A stretch of DNA of 64,000 nucleotides from Aeromicrobium phragmitis (GCF_003674095.1 NZ_RDBF01000009.1:1-64000); one strand, 5' to 3'. Numbered from the stretch's first letter, positions 1 to 8,515 are shown. The notes: generated by a model not told the origin, from the letters alone. Numbers and translations are program-made.

Positions 1-25
1 GAGCATCCTCATCTGTCATGGTCAT
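1..25 (-). CDS. 5' end of an unidentified divergent gene (partial)
   Basis: An ATG at position 25 on the minus strand opens a frame running off the window edge, reading MTMTDEDA. An AAGGAC Shine-Dalgarno-like sequence lies about eight bases upstream, and a second in-frame ATG follows at 19. It is divergent from pyk. Eight residues are too few to name a family. Confidence 0.5.
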
Positions 26-127
26 CAGTGTCGTCCTTCAATCAGGAGACGAACCACTTACACAAACCATCTGACACGCCCGTATCGAGACCACGAGCCG
101 GACTCGCGAGTAGCTTCCGGGCGGCAC

Positions 128-133
128 TAGGCT
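128..133 (+). promoter_or_regulatory. -10 element of pyk, leaderless type
   Basis: TAGGCT is followed by exactly six bases and then the GTG start at 140, with no Shine-Dalgarno. Transcription would begin at or next to the start codon. Confidence 0.6.
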
Positions 134-139
134 GGACGC

Positions 140-1597
140 GTGCGTAGAGCCAAGATCGTCTGCACCCTCGGACCGGCCACCGACACCGCTGAGCGCATCC
201 TCGAACTCGCGATCGCGGGCATGGATGTGGCCCGGCTCAATATGAGTCACGGCGACCAGGAGGAGCAGCTCAAGCGACTGGACCGGGTCCGCCGGGCCGC
301 CGAGGCGACGGGCAAGGCCATCGCCGTGCTGGCCGACCTCCAGGGCCCCAAGATCCGGCTCGGCCGCTTCCAGGACGGGCCGTACGAGCTCAAGTACGGT
401 GACACGTTCACCATCACCACCGACGACATCGTCGGTGACCAGTCCCGGGCGTCGACGACGTTCAAGGGGCTGCCCGGCGACGTCGCTGCCGGCGACGAGA
501 TCCTCATCGATGACGGTCGGGTGCGACTGCGCGCCACCGAGGTCACCGACACCGATGTCGTCACGACGGTCGAGGTCCCCGGCCCGGTGAGCAACAACAA
601 GGGCATCAACCTCCCCGGCGTCAACGTCAGCGTTCCCGCGCTCAGCGAGAAGGACGTCGACGACCTGCGGTTCGCGCTGCGTGCCGGCGTGGACTTCATC
701 GCGCTGTCGTTCGTGCGGAACGCCTCCGACGCCGAGGACGTGCGTCGGATCATGGCCGAGGAGGACGTCTTCGTCCCCGTCATCGCGAAGATCGAGAAGC
801 CGCAGGCCGTCGAGAACCTCGACGACATCATGGACGCGTTCGACGGCTTCATGGTCGCGCGCGGCGACCTCGGCGTGGAGCTGCCGCTCGAAGACGTGCC
901 GCTCGTGCAGAAGCAGATCATCGAGAAGGCGCGCCGTAACGCCAAGCCCGTCATCGTGGCGACGCAGATGCTCGAGTCGATGATCTCCGCGCCCCGGCCC
1001 ACCCGCGCTGAGGCGTCCGACGTGGCCAACGCGGTGCTCGACGGCGCGGACGCCGTCATGCTCTCGGGTGAGACCAGTGTCGGGCAGTTCCCGGTGCAGA
1101 CCGTCAAGATCATGTCGCGCATCATCGCGTCGACGGAGGACCATGGGCTTCCGCGCATGGCTGCGTACACGTGGAAGGCGCGCACGAAGCGCGGCATCAT
1201 CTGCCGTGCGGCCGCCGACGTCGCCGAGGCCGTGCAGGCCGAGTACGTCGTGGCGTTCACGACCAGTGGTGACACGGCGCAGCGCATGGCTCGCTACCGT
1301 TCGTACATCCCCGTCATCGCATTCACGCCGCACGAGAAGGTGCGCAACCAGCTCGCCCTGACCTGGGGTGTGGAGACGTTCCGGGTGCCGGAGGTTCGCC
1401 ACACCGACCAGATGGTCCTCCAGGTCGACCGGGCGTTGCTCGAGATCGGCAAATGCGCCGAGGGCACGAACGTCGTCATCGTTGCCGGCGCCCCTCCGGG
1501 AATTCCGGGTTCCACGAATGCGCTCCGCGTCCACCAGATGGGCGACGCGATCAACAAGGTCGTCCCGGCGTACGAACTCGACGAGACCCCCGGCTGA
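140..1597 (+). CDS. pyk: Pyruvate kinase
   Basis: Catalyses the last step of glycolysis, transferring phosphate from phosphoenolpyruvate to ADP in the cytoplasm. The 485 residues are full length for the family. The N-terminal strand RRAKIVCTLGPAT begins the barrel; LADLQGPKIRLG near residue 70 starts the lid domain; IAKIEKPQAV near 217 holds the catalytic lysine; ARGDLGVEL near 240 supplies metal ligands; VATQMLESM follows near 272. The C-terminal domain from about 345 contains the TTSGDTAQ phosphate-binding loop. The GTG start fits both the conserved N-terminus and the -10 element six bases before it. It appears monocistronic, followed by a long palindrome. Confidence 0.97.
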   Translation: MRRAKIVCTLGPATDTAERILELAIAGMDVARLNMSHGDQEEQLKRLDRVRRAAEATGKAIAVLADLQGPKIRLGRFQDGPYELKYGDTFTITTDDIVGDQSRASTTFKGLPGDVAAGDEILIDDGRVRLRATEVTDTDVVTTVEVPGPVSNNKGINLPGVNVSVPALSEKDVDDLRFALRAGVDFIALSFVRNASDAEDVRRIMAEEDVFVPVIAKIEKPQAVENLDDIMDAFDGFMVARGDLGVELPLEDVPLVQKQIIEKARRNAKPVIVATQMLESMISAPRPTRAEASDVANAVLDGADAVMLSGETSVGQFPVQTVKIMSRIIASTEDHGLPRMAAYTWKARTKRGIICRAAADVAEAVQAEYVVAFTTSGDTAQRMARYRSYIPVIAFTPHEKVRNQLALTWGVETFRVPEVRHTDQMVLQVDRALLEIGKCAEGTNVVIVAGAPPGIPGSTNALRVHQMGDAINKVVPAYELDETPG

Positions 1598-1629
1598 GTC
1601 AAGGCCCGCGAGGTCCCGCGGTCCGCGCG

Positions 1630-1688
1630 ACTTTTGGCCAGTTGTGGCCCTTCTCCGGGCTGGAAACGGGCTACAACTGGCCAAAAGT
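1630..1688. repeat. Long intergenic inverted repeat, REP-like or terminator
   Basis: Two 21-base arms (1630-1650 and 1668-1688) are reverse complements with one mismatch and enclose a 17-base loop. The arm core is TTTTGGCCAGTTGT, mirrored as ACAACTGGCCAAAA. It lies 33 bases after pyk and could end its transcript, but there is no run of T after it. I see no gene in the rest of 1598-1960. Confidence 0.7.
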
Positions 1689-1960
1689 TGGGGGATTGGC
1701 CCGGAGTTCCGCGATGTGGAATCAGCGAGTCGGACTGCCAGGTGATGTAGGTCAGCCGTGCGTGATGGCTCACGCTGTGAACCTGTCGTTCCGTTGTGCC
1801 CGAGGTGCCGGAAGGCAGAGCCGTAGGTGGCGGCACCCCGCGGAAACCCACGGCACGAGTGTGCTCACTCGGACGTGCCGGCGGGGCCGGCACGCGGCTT
1901 CGCCGGTCGACTGGTCTCCAAGCTCGGGAGACGACGCCCCGAGTTCGGTCGCGTGAGACG

Positions 1961-2043
1961 TGCCGGGTGCGGGATTCGAACCCGCACGCCCTTGCGGACA
2001 ATGGTTTTTGAGACCATCGCGTCTACCATTCCGCCAACCCGGC
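1961..2043 (-). tRNA. tRNA-Leu, anticodon CAA
   Basis: On the minus strand the acceptor arms GCCGGGT and ACCCGGC pair, with A as discriminator. The anticodon stem ATGGT/ACCAT encloses the loop CTCAAAA, giving anticodon CAA, which reads UUG. A variable arm TGTCCGCAAGGGCG of class II length and the T-arm GCGGGTTCGAATCCCGC identify a leucine tRNA. The 83 bases carry no encoded CCA end. Confidence 0.95.
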
Positions 2044-2063
2044 TATGCACGTTAGGTGCCCGA

Positions 2064-2069
2064 TAACCT
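2064..2069 (+). promoter_or_regulatory. -10 element of the ANTAR regulator, leaderless type
   Basis: TAACCT lies six bases before the GTG at 2076, with no Shine-Dalgarno. It sits immediately after the divergently read tRNA gene. Confidence 0.55.
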
Positions 2070-2075
2070 TACGGG

Positions 2076-2681
2076 GTGACTTCCCAGACGAATGCCCCGA
2101 CCCCTCCGCGCGTCGTGATCGCCGAGGACGAGGCACTCATCCGTATGGACCTCGCCGAGATGCTCGCCGAGGAGGGCTACGACGTCGTGGGCCAGGCCGC
2201 CGACGGTGAGCAGGCCGTCGCCCTTGCCATGGAACACCGACCTGATCTAGTCGTGATGGACGTCAAGATGCCCAAGCTCGACGGGATCACGGCGGCCTCA
2301 CAGATCGCCCGGGCACGGATCGCGCCGGTCGTCATGCTCACCGCGTTCAGTCAGCGCGATCTGGTCGAGCGGGCCCGCGAGGCCGGGGCCATGGCCTACC
2401 TCGTGAAGCCGTTCTCCCCCTCCGACCTCGTTCCGGCGATCGAGATGGCGCGCAGCCGATTCTCCGAGATCGCTCAGCTGGAGGCCGAAGTGAGCGATCT
2501 GTCCGAGCAGTTGGCCGCGCGCAAGGCGGTCGAGCGGGCCAAGTCGATTCTGCAATCATCGCTGGACCTGAGCGAGCCCGACGCTTTCCGCTGGATCCAG
2601 AAGACGGCCATGGACCTGCGGCTGTCGATGCGCGAGGTCGCGGAGGCCGTCATCGAGCAGGGGCCGTCACTCGGGCGGTGA
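2076..2681 (+). CDS. pdtaR: PdtaR-like response regulator with ANTAR RNA-binding domain
   Basis: A two-domain regulator of 201 residues. Residues 12-130 form a receiver domain: the acidic pair ED in VVIAEDEALI, the phosphoacceptor aspartate in VVMDVKMPKLDG, T in MLTAFS and K in YLVKPFSP. A short coiled coil precedes an ANTAR domain (about 143-198), with ERAKSILQ and the DAFRWIQKTAM helix pair. ANTAR proteins bind paired RNA hairpins and act by antitermination. In mycobacteria the partner kinase is PdtaS, but no histidine kinase lies in this window. It is monocistronic next to tRNA-Leu. Confidence 0.92.
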   Translation: MTSQTNAPTPPRVVIAEDEALIRMDLAEMLAEEGYDVVGQAADGEQAVALAMEHRPDLVVMDVKMPKLDGITAASQIARARIAPVVMLTAFSQRDLVERAREAGAMAYLVKPFSPSDLVPAIEMARSRFSEIAQLEAEVSDLSEQLAARKAVERAKSILQSSLDLSEPDAFRWIQKTAMDLRLSMREVAEAVIEQGPSLGR

Positions 2682-2756
2682 GTGTGATCTCGATTACAAC
2701 TTGACTACGAAACATGCCAATCACGCAGGAGTGCGCCCAACGTCACAAAAGCGCAC

Positions 2757-2762
2757 TAGATT
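2757..2762 (+). promoter_or_regulatory. Candidate -10 element of livK
   Basis: TAGATT lies about 58 bases before the livK start, leaving a leader that contains a clear Shine-Dalgarno. I see no convincing -35 at the usual spacing. Confidence 0.35.
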
Positions 2763-2820
2763 TTCCTCCAACGCGTGCGGGAGTCCTGCCCGGACGCTGT
2801 CTCACTCACACGGAGGATTG

Positions 2821-4080
2821 ATGAAGCGCACACGCAACACGCTGCGCCTTGCCGCCGTGGCCAGCGCGAGTGCTCTCGTGCTGGCCGCCTGCGGCGGCGG
2901 TGGCGGTAGTGACGACGACGCCGGCGACAGCACCGAGATCCCCGAGGGCGACGGTGTCCTGACCATCGGTTCGCTGTTGCCGCAGACCGGCGACCTCTCG
3001 TTCCTCGGTCCTCCGGAGTTCGCGGGCGTCGATCTCGCGATCCAGGAGATCAACGAGGCCGGCGGCGTCCTCGGTCAGGAGGTCAAGGGCGTCAAGGCCG
3101 ACTCCGGCGACGGCACCCCGAACATCGCTCCGGGCGAGACCGACAAGCTGCTCAACGCCGATGCGGACGTGATCGTGGGCGCGGCAGCCTCGGGCGTCTC
3201 GCTGGCCGTCATCGACAAGATCGTCGGTGCCGGCGTCCTCCAGATCTCGCCGGCCAACACGTCGACGACGTTCGACGAGTATGACGACAAGGGCCTGTAC
3301 TTCCGCACGGCACCCTCGGACATCCTCCAGGGCGCGGTGATGGCCAACCTGTTGGCCGAGGACGGTGCACAGAACGTCGCCATCCTCGCCCGTCAGGACG
3401 CCTACGGGGAGGCGCTCTCGGACCAGATCGAGCAGGTCTTCACCGACGCCGGCGGCACGGTCGCGGCGAAGGTGCTCTACGACGCGAACGCCTCGACCTT
3501 CGGCTCGGAGGTCCAGGAGGTCGCCAACTCCAACCCCGATGCGATCGTCCTGGTCGCGTTCAACGAGACGACCAAGATCATCCCCGAGCTGATCAGCGCT
3601 GGCGTGGGTCCGCAGGACGTGCAGACCTACTTCGTCGACGGCAACACCGCCGACTACAGCGCGGACCTGCCGCCGGGCACGCTCGAGGGCGTGCGCGCGA
3701 CGTACCCGGGCGCGGAACTCAGCGACGAGTTCCGTGAGCGGCTGCTGAGCATCGACCCGAACCTCGACAGCTTCACCTACGGACCGGAGTCCTACGACGC
3801 CGTGATCCTGGTGGCGCTCGCCGCGATCGCGGCCGACAACGACTCGGGCCAGGCCATTGCGTCGGAGATGCAGAACGTGTCCGCCGACGGCACCAAGTGC
3901 ACGACGTTCGCCGAGTGCAAGGAGCTGCTCGAACAGGGCGAGGACATCGACTACGACGGTGTCTCCGGGCCGATCGAGTTCGGCGACACGGGCAGCATCA
4001 CCGCCGCATCGATCGGTATCTTCCAGTACAACGCCGAGAACACGTTCGAGCCGGTGGAGTTCAAGGCCGGTCAGATCTGA
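2821..4080 (+). CDS. livK: Branched-chain amino acid-type ABC transporter substrate-binding lipoprotein
   Basis: Extracellular binding protein for a hydrophobic amino acid ABC importer, 419 residues. A lipoprotein signal peptide ends in LVLAAC, with the lipidated cysteine at residue 24, followed by a glycine and aspartate-rich linker. The mature part is a periplasmic-binding-protein type 1 fold: TIGSLLPQTGDLSFLG opens the first lobe and AILARQDAYGEAL the second. GGAGG lies just before the ATG. It faces the livHMGF genes, which is unlike the usual same-strand order, but no other binding protein is present, so it probably serves that transporter. The ligand cannot be read from sequence. Confidence 0.9.
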   Translation: MKRTRNTLRLAAVASASALVLAACGGGGGSDDDAGDSTEIPEGDGVLTIGSLLPQTGDLSFLGPPEFAGVDLAIQEINEAGGVLGQEVKGVKADSGDGTPNIAPGETDKLLNADADVIVGAAASGVSLAVIDKIVGAGVLQISPANTSTTFDEYDDKGLYFRTAPSDILQGAVMANLLAEDGAQNVAILARQDAYGEALSDQIEQVFTDAGGTVAAKVLYDANASTFGSEVQEVANSNPDAIVLVAFNETTKIIPELISAGVGPQDVQTYFVDGNTADYSADLPPGTLEGVRATYPGAELSDEFRERLLSIDPNLDSFTYGPESYDAVILVALAAIAADNDSGQAIASEMQNVSADGTKCTTFAECKELLEQGEDIDYDGVSGPIEFGDTGSITAASIGIFQYNAENTFEPVEFKAGQI

Positions 4081-4101
4081 TCGGACCCGCTCCGCAGTGA
4101 G

Positions 4102-4133
4102 CGATCGCCCCGGGCTTCGGTCCGGGGCGATCG
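4102..4133 (+). terminator. Terminator hairpin after livK
   Basis: A 12-bp perfect stem, CGATCGCCCCGG with CCGGGGCGATCG, around an 8-base loop containing CTTCGG, 21 bases after the livK stop. No T-run follows. Confidence 0.75.
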
Positions 4134-4252
4134 TCGTTCGTGGCGCGCGTCGAGCCTGCGCGGCAGCCACGCTAGCTAGGGTGACCGGAACAAACGCGGA
4201 GGCCGGGGGCCACGGATGCCCGCTCGGGTCCAACCGGGAGCTGAGCAACGAC

Positions 4253-4285
4253 GAGGGCCCCAGGAGCCAGGCTCCCGGGGCCCTC
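4253..4285 (-). terminator. Terminator hairpin after livF
   Basis: GAGGGCCCC pairs with GGGGCCCTC, with an inner GGAGC/GCTCC stem. It lies 15 bases beyond the livF stop on the minus strand, tail to tail with the livK terminator. Confidence 0.7.
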
Positions 4286-4300
4286 CTCGCGGCGCTGGAC

Positions 4301-5089
4301 TCAGCCGGCGTCGCGCTGGCCGAGCGTGCCGAGATAGAGCTCGATGACCTTCGGGTCGTCGGCCAGTTCGCGGCCCGTGCCGGTGTAGGCGTTGCGGCCT
4401 TGGTCCAGCACGTAGCCCCGGTCGCAGATCTGCAGGCACCGGCGGGCGTTCTGCTCGACCATGACGACCGATACCCCGGCCCGGTTGATGTTGCGGGTCT
4501 GGACGAAGACCTCATCCTGCAGGACGGGAGAGAGGCCGGCGGACGGCTCATCGAGGAGCAGAACCGACGGGTCCATCATCAGCGCTCGTCCCATCGCGAC
4601 CATCTGCCGCTCGCCGCCGGAGAGGGAACCGGCGCGCTGCTTGCGCCGTTCGCCCAACCGCGGGAACAGCTCGGTCACGAAGTCGAAACGCTCGGCGAAC
4701 CGCTTGGGCTGCTGGTAGCAGCCCATCTGCAGATTCTCCTCGATCGTCAGGCTCGGGAACACGTTGTTGGTCTGGGGCACGAAGCCGATGCCCTTGGTGA
4801 CCAGCTGGTCGGCGCGCAGGTTCGTGATGTCCTCGCCGTTGAGCTTCACTGTTCCGGTATGCACCGTGACGAGACCGAACAGCGCCTTGAGCAGGGTCGA
4901 CTTTCCGGCTCCGTTGGGACCGATGATGCCCACCAGCTCTCCTGGCTGGCAGTACAGGTCGGCACCGTTGAGAATGTTCACGCCGGGCAGGTAACCCGCG
5001 ATGAGGTTGTCCGCGCGCAGGATGGCCCCCTCGGCGGCGGCGAGGTGAGCCTCGCGCTCGGGCGTCGTGGTGGTCGCGTCGTCAGTCAT
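4301..5089 (-). CDS. livF: Branched-chain amino acid-type ABC transporter ATPase LivF
   Basis: Cytoplasmic ATPase of the HAAT-type importer, 262 residues. Walker A is GPNGAGKST near residue 57, the Q-loop lies in FVPQTNNVFP, the signature is LSGGERQM, Walker B is VLLLDEPSAGLSP, and the switch histidine position is replaced in VVMVEQNA, as is normal for LivF. It is the last gene of livHMGF. Its start lies 8 bases inside livG, so the two are translationally coupled. The final residues are followed by a terminator hairpin. Confidence 0.95.
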   Translation of the reverse strand: MTDDATTTTPEREAHLAAAEGAILRADNLIAGYLPGVNILNGADLYCQPGELVGIIGPNGAGKSTLLKALFGLVTVHTGTVKLNGEDITNLRADQLVTKGIGFVPQTNNVFPSLTIEENLQMGCYQQPKRFAERFDFVTELFPRLGERRKQRAGSLSGGERQMVAMGRALMMDPSVLLLDEPSAGLSPVLQDEVFVQTRNINRAGVSVVMVEQNARRCLQICDRGYVLDQGRNAYTGTGRELADDPKVIELYLGTLGQRDAG

Positions 5090-5996
5090 CCTTCGCCTCC
5101 TGGTCCAGCTCGGCCGAGGCCTCGGCTTCGATGCTCGCCGCGTCGAGCTCGCTCAGGTCCGCATCGTGGTGCGCACCGAGGTACGCGTCGATCACGGCGG
5201 GATCTGACATGATCTGCTCGGGGCGCCCTTCCGCCACGATCTTGCCCTGCGCCATCACGATCACCCAGTCGGAGATGTCGCGCACCATGTCCATGTCGTG
5301 CTCGACGAACAGCACGGTGCGTCCCTCGTCGCGCAGCGACTTCACGTGTCCCAGCAGCGACTGCTTGAGCGCCGGGTTCACGCCCGCCATCGGCTCGTCG
5401 AGCATGATCAGCTCGGGGTCGACCATGAGGGCGCGCGCCATTTCGAGGAGCTTGCGCTGCCCGCCCGAGAGCGATCCGGCGAAGTCCTCGCGCTTGGCGT
5501 CGAGCTTGAAGCGGCGCAGCAGCTCGTCGGCGCGCTCCGTGTTCTCCTGCTCCTGCGGACGCCACAGCGGCGGGAGCAACGAGAGCCAGAAGCGCTCGCC
5601 CCGTTGGCCGGTCGCACCGAGGCGCATGTTCTCGATCACCGTGAGCTTCGACAGCACCTTCGTGAGCTGGAAGGTGCGGACCATGCCGAGGCGGGCGACC
5701 TTGAAGGCCGGGAGCCCGGCGAGCCGATGGCCGTTGAACGACCAGTCGCCGGAGTCCGGCTTGTCGAAACCGGTCAGCAGGTTGAACAACGTGGTCTTGC
5801 CCGCACCATTGGGCCCGATCAACGCCGTGATGACGCCGCGTTGGATCTCGAGATGTTCGACATCGACGGCCGTGAGCCCGCCGAACGTGCGGGTGATGTC
5901 GTCGCCGACGATGATCGGGTCGGGCTTGGGTGCCCCGGGCGTGTTCGGCACCGAGGCGAGGGCCTCGCGGCCCGTCGCTGAGGTCTCAACGTCCAT
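5082..5996 (-). CDS. livG: Branched-chain amino acid-type ABC transporter ATPase LivG
   Basis: Second ATPase of the importer, 304 residues. About 28 poorly conserved residues come first. Then follow Walker A GPNGAGKTT, FQLTKVLSKLTVIENM around the Q-loop, signature LSGGQRKLLEMARAL, Walker B LIMLDEPMAGVNP and switch histidine VEHDMDMV. The long acidic, alanine-rich tail after about 265 exceeds the usual LivG end. The start overlaps the end of livM by 11 bases and the stop overlaps livF by 8, consistent with one operon. Confidence 0.95.
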   Translation of the reverse strand: MDVETSATGREALASVPNTPGAPKPDPIIVGDDITRTFGGLTAVDVEHLEIQRGVITALIGPNGAGKTTLFNLLTGFDKPDSGDWSFNGHRLAGLPAFKVARLGMVRTFQLTKVLSKLTVIENMRLGATGQRGERFWLSLLPPLWRPQEQENTERADELLRRFKLDAKREDFAGSLSGGQRKLLEMARALMVDPELIMLDEPMAGVNPALKQSLLGHVKSLRDEGRTVLFVEHDMDMVRDISDWVIVMAQGKIVAEGRPEQIMSDPAVIDAYLGAHHDADLSELDAASIEAEASAELDQEAKDD

Positions 5997-6975
5997 CGAT
6001 CGCGATCTCCCTACGGTCTCCGAAGATGCCCTGCGGACGGAAGATCATGAGGGCCATGAGTCCCGCGCCGACCAGGATGAAACGAACCAGGCTCGCCTGA
6101 ATGTCGGACATGACCACGTCCGGGATCAGGTCGATGGACGCCGCGGAGCTGAAGAAGCCTCCGAGGAACGTCATGAGGAACCAGAAGATCATCGCACCGA
6201 TGACGGGCCCCAGCACGCGACCGGCGCCGCCGAGCAAGAGGGCGGTGTAGGCGAAGAACGTGATGTCGGTGGCGTAATCGGTGGGGATCACCGACTGTTG
6301 CTTGATCGCGAGCATGAAGCCGGCCAGCGCGCCGAACATGCCGCCGAGGATCAGCGCCTGCATCTTGTAGGAGAACACGTTCTTGCCCAGCGAGCGCACT
6401 GCGTCCTCGTCCTCGCGGATCGACTTGAGGACGCGGCCCCACGGGCTGCGCATGAGCGACCAGACCGCCAGGCAGCTCAGCGCGACCAGCACCCAGCCGA
6501 CCGTGAACACCCACGCGTCGTTCGCACTGAAGCTGAAGAGACCGAAGTCGAGGCGGCTCGAGTACGGGTTCAGGTCGTAGAAGGTGTCGGCGAACTGCTG
6601 ACGGCCGTTGCTGCCGCCGAACCAGTCCGACAGCGTGACCGAGCCGAAGACGAGGCGGAGGATCTCCGCGCTCGCGATCGTCGCGATGGCCAGGTAGTCG
6701 GCGCGCAGCCGCAGGGTCGGAACACCGAGCAGTAGGGCCAGCAACAGCGCGGCACCGAAGCCGATCGCGATACCGACCCAGAAGGGCAGTCCCCACGTGG
6801 CGACGCTGGCGGCCAGCCCGTAGGCGGCCACGGCCATGAAGCCGGCCTGACCGAAGTTGAGCAACCCGGTGTAGCCGAAGTGCACGTTCAGGCCGATGGC
6901 GGCCAGGGCGTAGACGATGGCGTCGGGCCCGAGGGCCGAGGCCATGGCGTTCGAGAAGATCGATCCCCAGTCCAT
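5986..6975 (-). CDS. livM: Branched-chain amino acid-type ABC transporter permease LivM
   Basis: Inner membrane permease of 329 residues with about eight to ten hydrophobic segments. The N-terminal NVHFGYTGLLNFGQAGFMAV stretch and the permease loop SIREDEDAVRSLGKN are typical of LivM and couple to the LivG/LivF ATPases. It starts 4 bases after the livH stop and overlaps livG, as expected in livHMGF. Its substrate specificity is not visible. Confidence 0.93.
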   Translation of the reverse strand: MDWGSIFSNAMASALGPDAIVYALAAIGLNVHFGYTGLLNFGQAGFMAVAAYGLAASVATWGLPFWVGIAIGFGAALLLALLLGVPTLRLRADYLAIATIASAEILRLVFGSVTLSDWFGGSNGRQQFADTFYDLNPYSSRLDFGLFSFSANDAWVFTVGWVLVALSCLAVWSLMRSPWGRVLKSIREDEDAVRSLGKNVFSYKMQALILGGMFGALAGFMLAIKQQSVIPTDYATDITFFAYTALLLGGAGRVLGPVIGAMIFWFLMTFLGGFFSSAASIDLIPDVVMSDIQASLVRFILVGAGLMALMIFRPQGIFGDRREIAIDGR

Positions 6976-6979
6976 GTCG

Positions 6980-8290
6980 TCATCCGATCCGCTCGCGGCG
7001 CCCGAGGATGCCCTGTGGCCTCACCAGGAGGATGAGGATGAGCACCAGCAACGCCGGGGTGTACTTGAGTTCGGCCGGCACGCCCAGCACGGGGGAGACC
7101 TCGACCATGATGCCGACGACCATGCTGCCGATGAGCGCGCCCCAGATGGTGCCGAGGCCGCCGAGGGTCACGCTGGCGAACACGAGCAGCAGCATCTTGA
7201 AGCCCATCTGGAACTCGACTTGCTGATCGACCGCGAGCAGGACGCCGGCGAGACCGGTCAGCGCGGTGCCGATGATCCACACCCATCCGATGATCCCGTC
7301 GACGCGCAGGCCCGACGAGGATGCCAGGGCGGGGTTGTCCGCGACGGCGCGCGTCGCCTTGCCCAGTCGCGTGGTCATGAGGGCGGCGCAGACGAGGGCG
7401 ATCGCGACGAGCGCGATCGCGATGATGGCCATCTCCTTGGGCGCGAGCGACACCGGGCCGAGGGAGACCCGCTGCTGGGAGACGTACTGCGACAGCGACT
7501 TGGTGGTGCCGCCGAACACGTACTGGTAGACGTTGCGCAAGAAGAGCGCGAAACCGATCGAAACGATCATCATCGCGACCAGTCCGGTGCCGCGCCGCCG
7601 TAGCGGCCGCCAGAGTCCGCGTTCTTGCACCCAGCCGAAACCGGCGGAGACGAACACGGTGAGGATGCCGGCGACGACGACTGGCAACCCCAACCCGCGG
7701 TTGAAGCCGTAGACGACGAGGCCACCGAAGGTGATGAGCTCGCCGTGGGAGAAGTTGGTGAGGCCGGTCGTGCCGAACACCATGGAGAGACCGAGAGCGG
7801 CCAGGCCGATGATGAGGCCGAACTTGATGCCCGAGACGGCGCCGGTCATCAGCTTGCTGACGAACCCGGCGCCGGCTGCTCGTTCGTCGGCGATGGGGAA
7901 CTGCACGCGCATGTCGCCGGAGATGACCACGTTGACGCTGCGCTCGTTGCCTCCCTCGCCGCTGAGTTCGGTGTCCTCGGGGAGGGTGTCCTCGTCCACC
8001 GTCACCGTGTACGAACCGAGACCGGGGATCGGAATGGAAACGCGGCCCTCCTCGTCGGTGGTGCCTTCGCCCACCGTCCCCGAGTCGTCCGACACCTCGA
8101 TGTCCACGTCGGGCACGGGCGTGCCGGGCTCACCTGCTTCGGTGCCCCGGGTGTCGAGGAGGACGACGGTGATCGAGTTGTCCGGACTCTCGCTCGGCAG
8201 CGCGGCGGGCGATGTTCCATATGCGCCACCGGCACCGAGGAGGATCGCCCCCAGCATCAGTACGCATGCCGCAGCTAGTCGCTGTCGCAC
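6980..8290 (-). CDS. livH: LivH-type ABC permease with an added secreted N-terminal domain
   Basis: Permease of the importer, 436 residues, about 130 longer than ordinary LivH. Residues 1-30 are a signal peptide or first membrane helix (ACVLMLGAILLGAGG). Residues about 40-130 are predicted extracellular beta structure: DSGTVGEGTTDEEGRVSIPI followed by GSYTVTVDEDTLP resembles carboxypeptidase-regulatory or Ig-like folds. From about 145 the classic permease begins (GLAALGLSMVFGTTGLTNFSHGE) and ends with LVRPQGILGRRERIG. The GTG start at 8290 has AGGAGA five bases upstream. It is the first gene of livHMGF. The role of the extra domain is unknown; contact with the lipoprotein LivK is one possibility. 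Confidence 0.9.
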   Translation of the reverse strand: MRQRLAAACVLMLGAILLGAGGAYGTSPAALPSESPDNSITVVLLDTRGTEAGEPGTPVPDVDIEVSDDSGTVGEGTTDEEGRVSIPIPGLGSYTVTVDEDTLPEDTELSGEGGNERSVNVVISGDMRVQFPIADERAAGAGFVSKLMTGAVSGIKFGLIIGLAALGLSMVFGTTGLTNFSHGELITFGGLVVYGFNRGLGLPVVVAGILTVFVSAGFGWVQERGLWRPLRRRGTGLVAMMIVSIGFALFLRNVYQYVFGGTTKSLSQYVSQQRVSLGPVSLAPKEMAIIAIALVAIALVCAALMTTRLGKATRAVADNPALASSSGLRVDGIIGWVWIIGTALTGLAGVLLAVDQQVEFQMGFKMLLLVFASVTLGGLGTIWGALIGSMVVGIMVEVSPVLGVPAELKYTPALLVLILILLVRPQGILGRRERIG

Positions 8291-8344
8291 ACACTTCTCC
8301 TGTGTCTCGTGTCCGGGCACGGTACTGCCCGCACGTTCCGGATG

Positions 8345-8350
8345 AGCATA
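8345..8350 (-). promoter_or_regulatory. Candidate -10 element of livHMGF
   Basis: TATGCT on the minus strand lies about 55 bases before the livH GTG. No clear -35 was found. Confidence 0.35.
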
Positions 8351-8465
8351 GGTGCATTCGCAGGGGGTGTGCAGTAAACGCTGGTAACAGTTCGGTTTCG
8401 TTCTTCGGCCGCCCGGCCGGTCCCCGACGTGGGGACGAGGACTGGGCGCCACGCCAGGAGAGGCG

Positions 8466-8471
8466 TACGCT
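8466..8471 (+). promoter_or_regulatory. Candidate -10 element of the GNAT gene
   Basis: TACGCT lies 17 bases after a weak TGGGCG -35 and about 45 bases before the ATG at 8516. This implies a leadered transcript with Shine-Dalgarno GGGTGGGG. Confidence 0.4.
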
Positions 8472-8515
8472 GTGGCCTGGTCGGGGGGGCTGGTTAGCGG
8501 ACGGAAGGGTGGGGC

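Noticed and set aside
38-1684. A 548-residue frame on the minus strand opposite pyk
   Set aside because: Arg, Asp and Val-rich sequence antisense to a full-length pyruvate kinase; a GC-rich shadow frame.
2806-4551. A 581-residue minus frame across livK and livF
   Set aside because: Covers two clear genes on both strands, has no family motifs and crosses two terminators.
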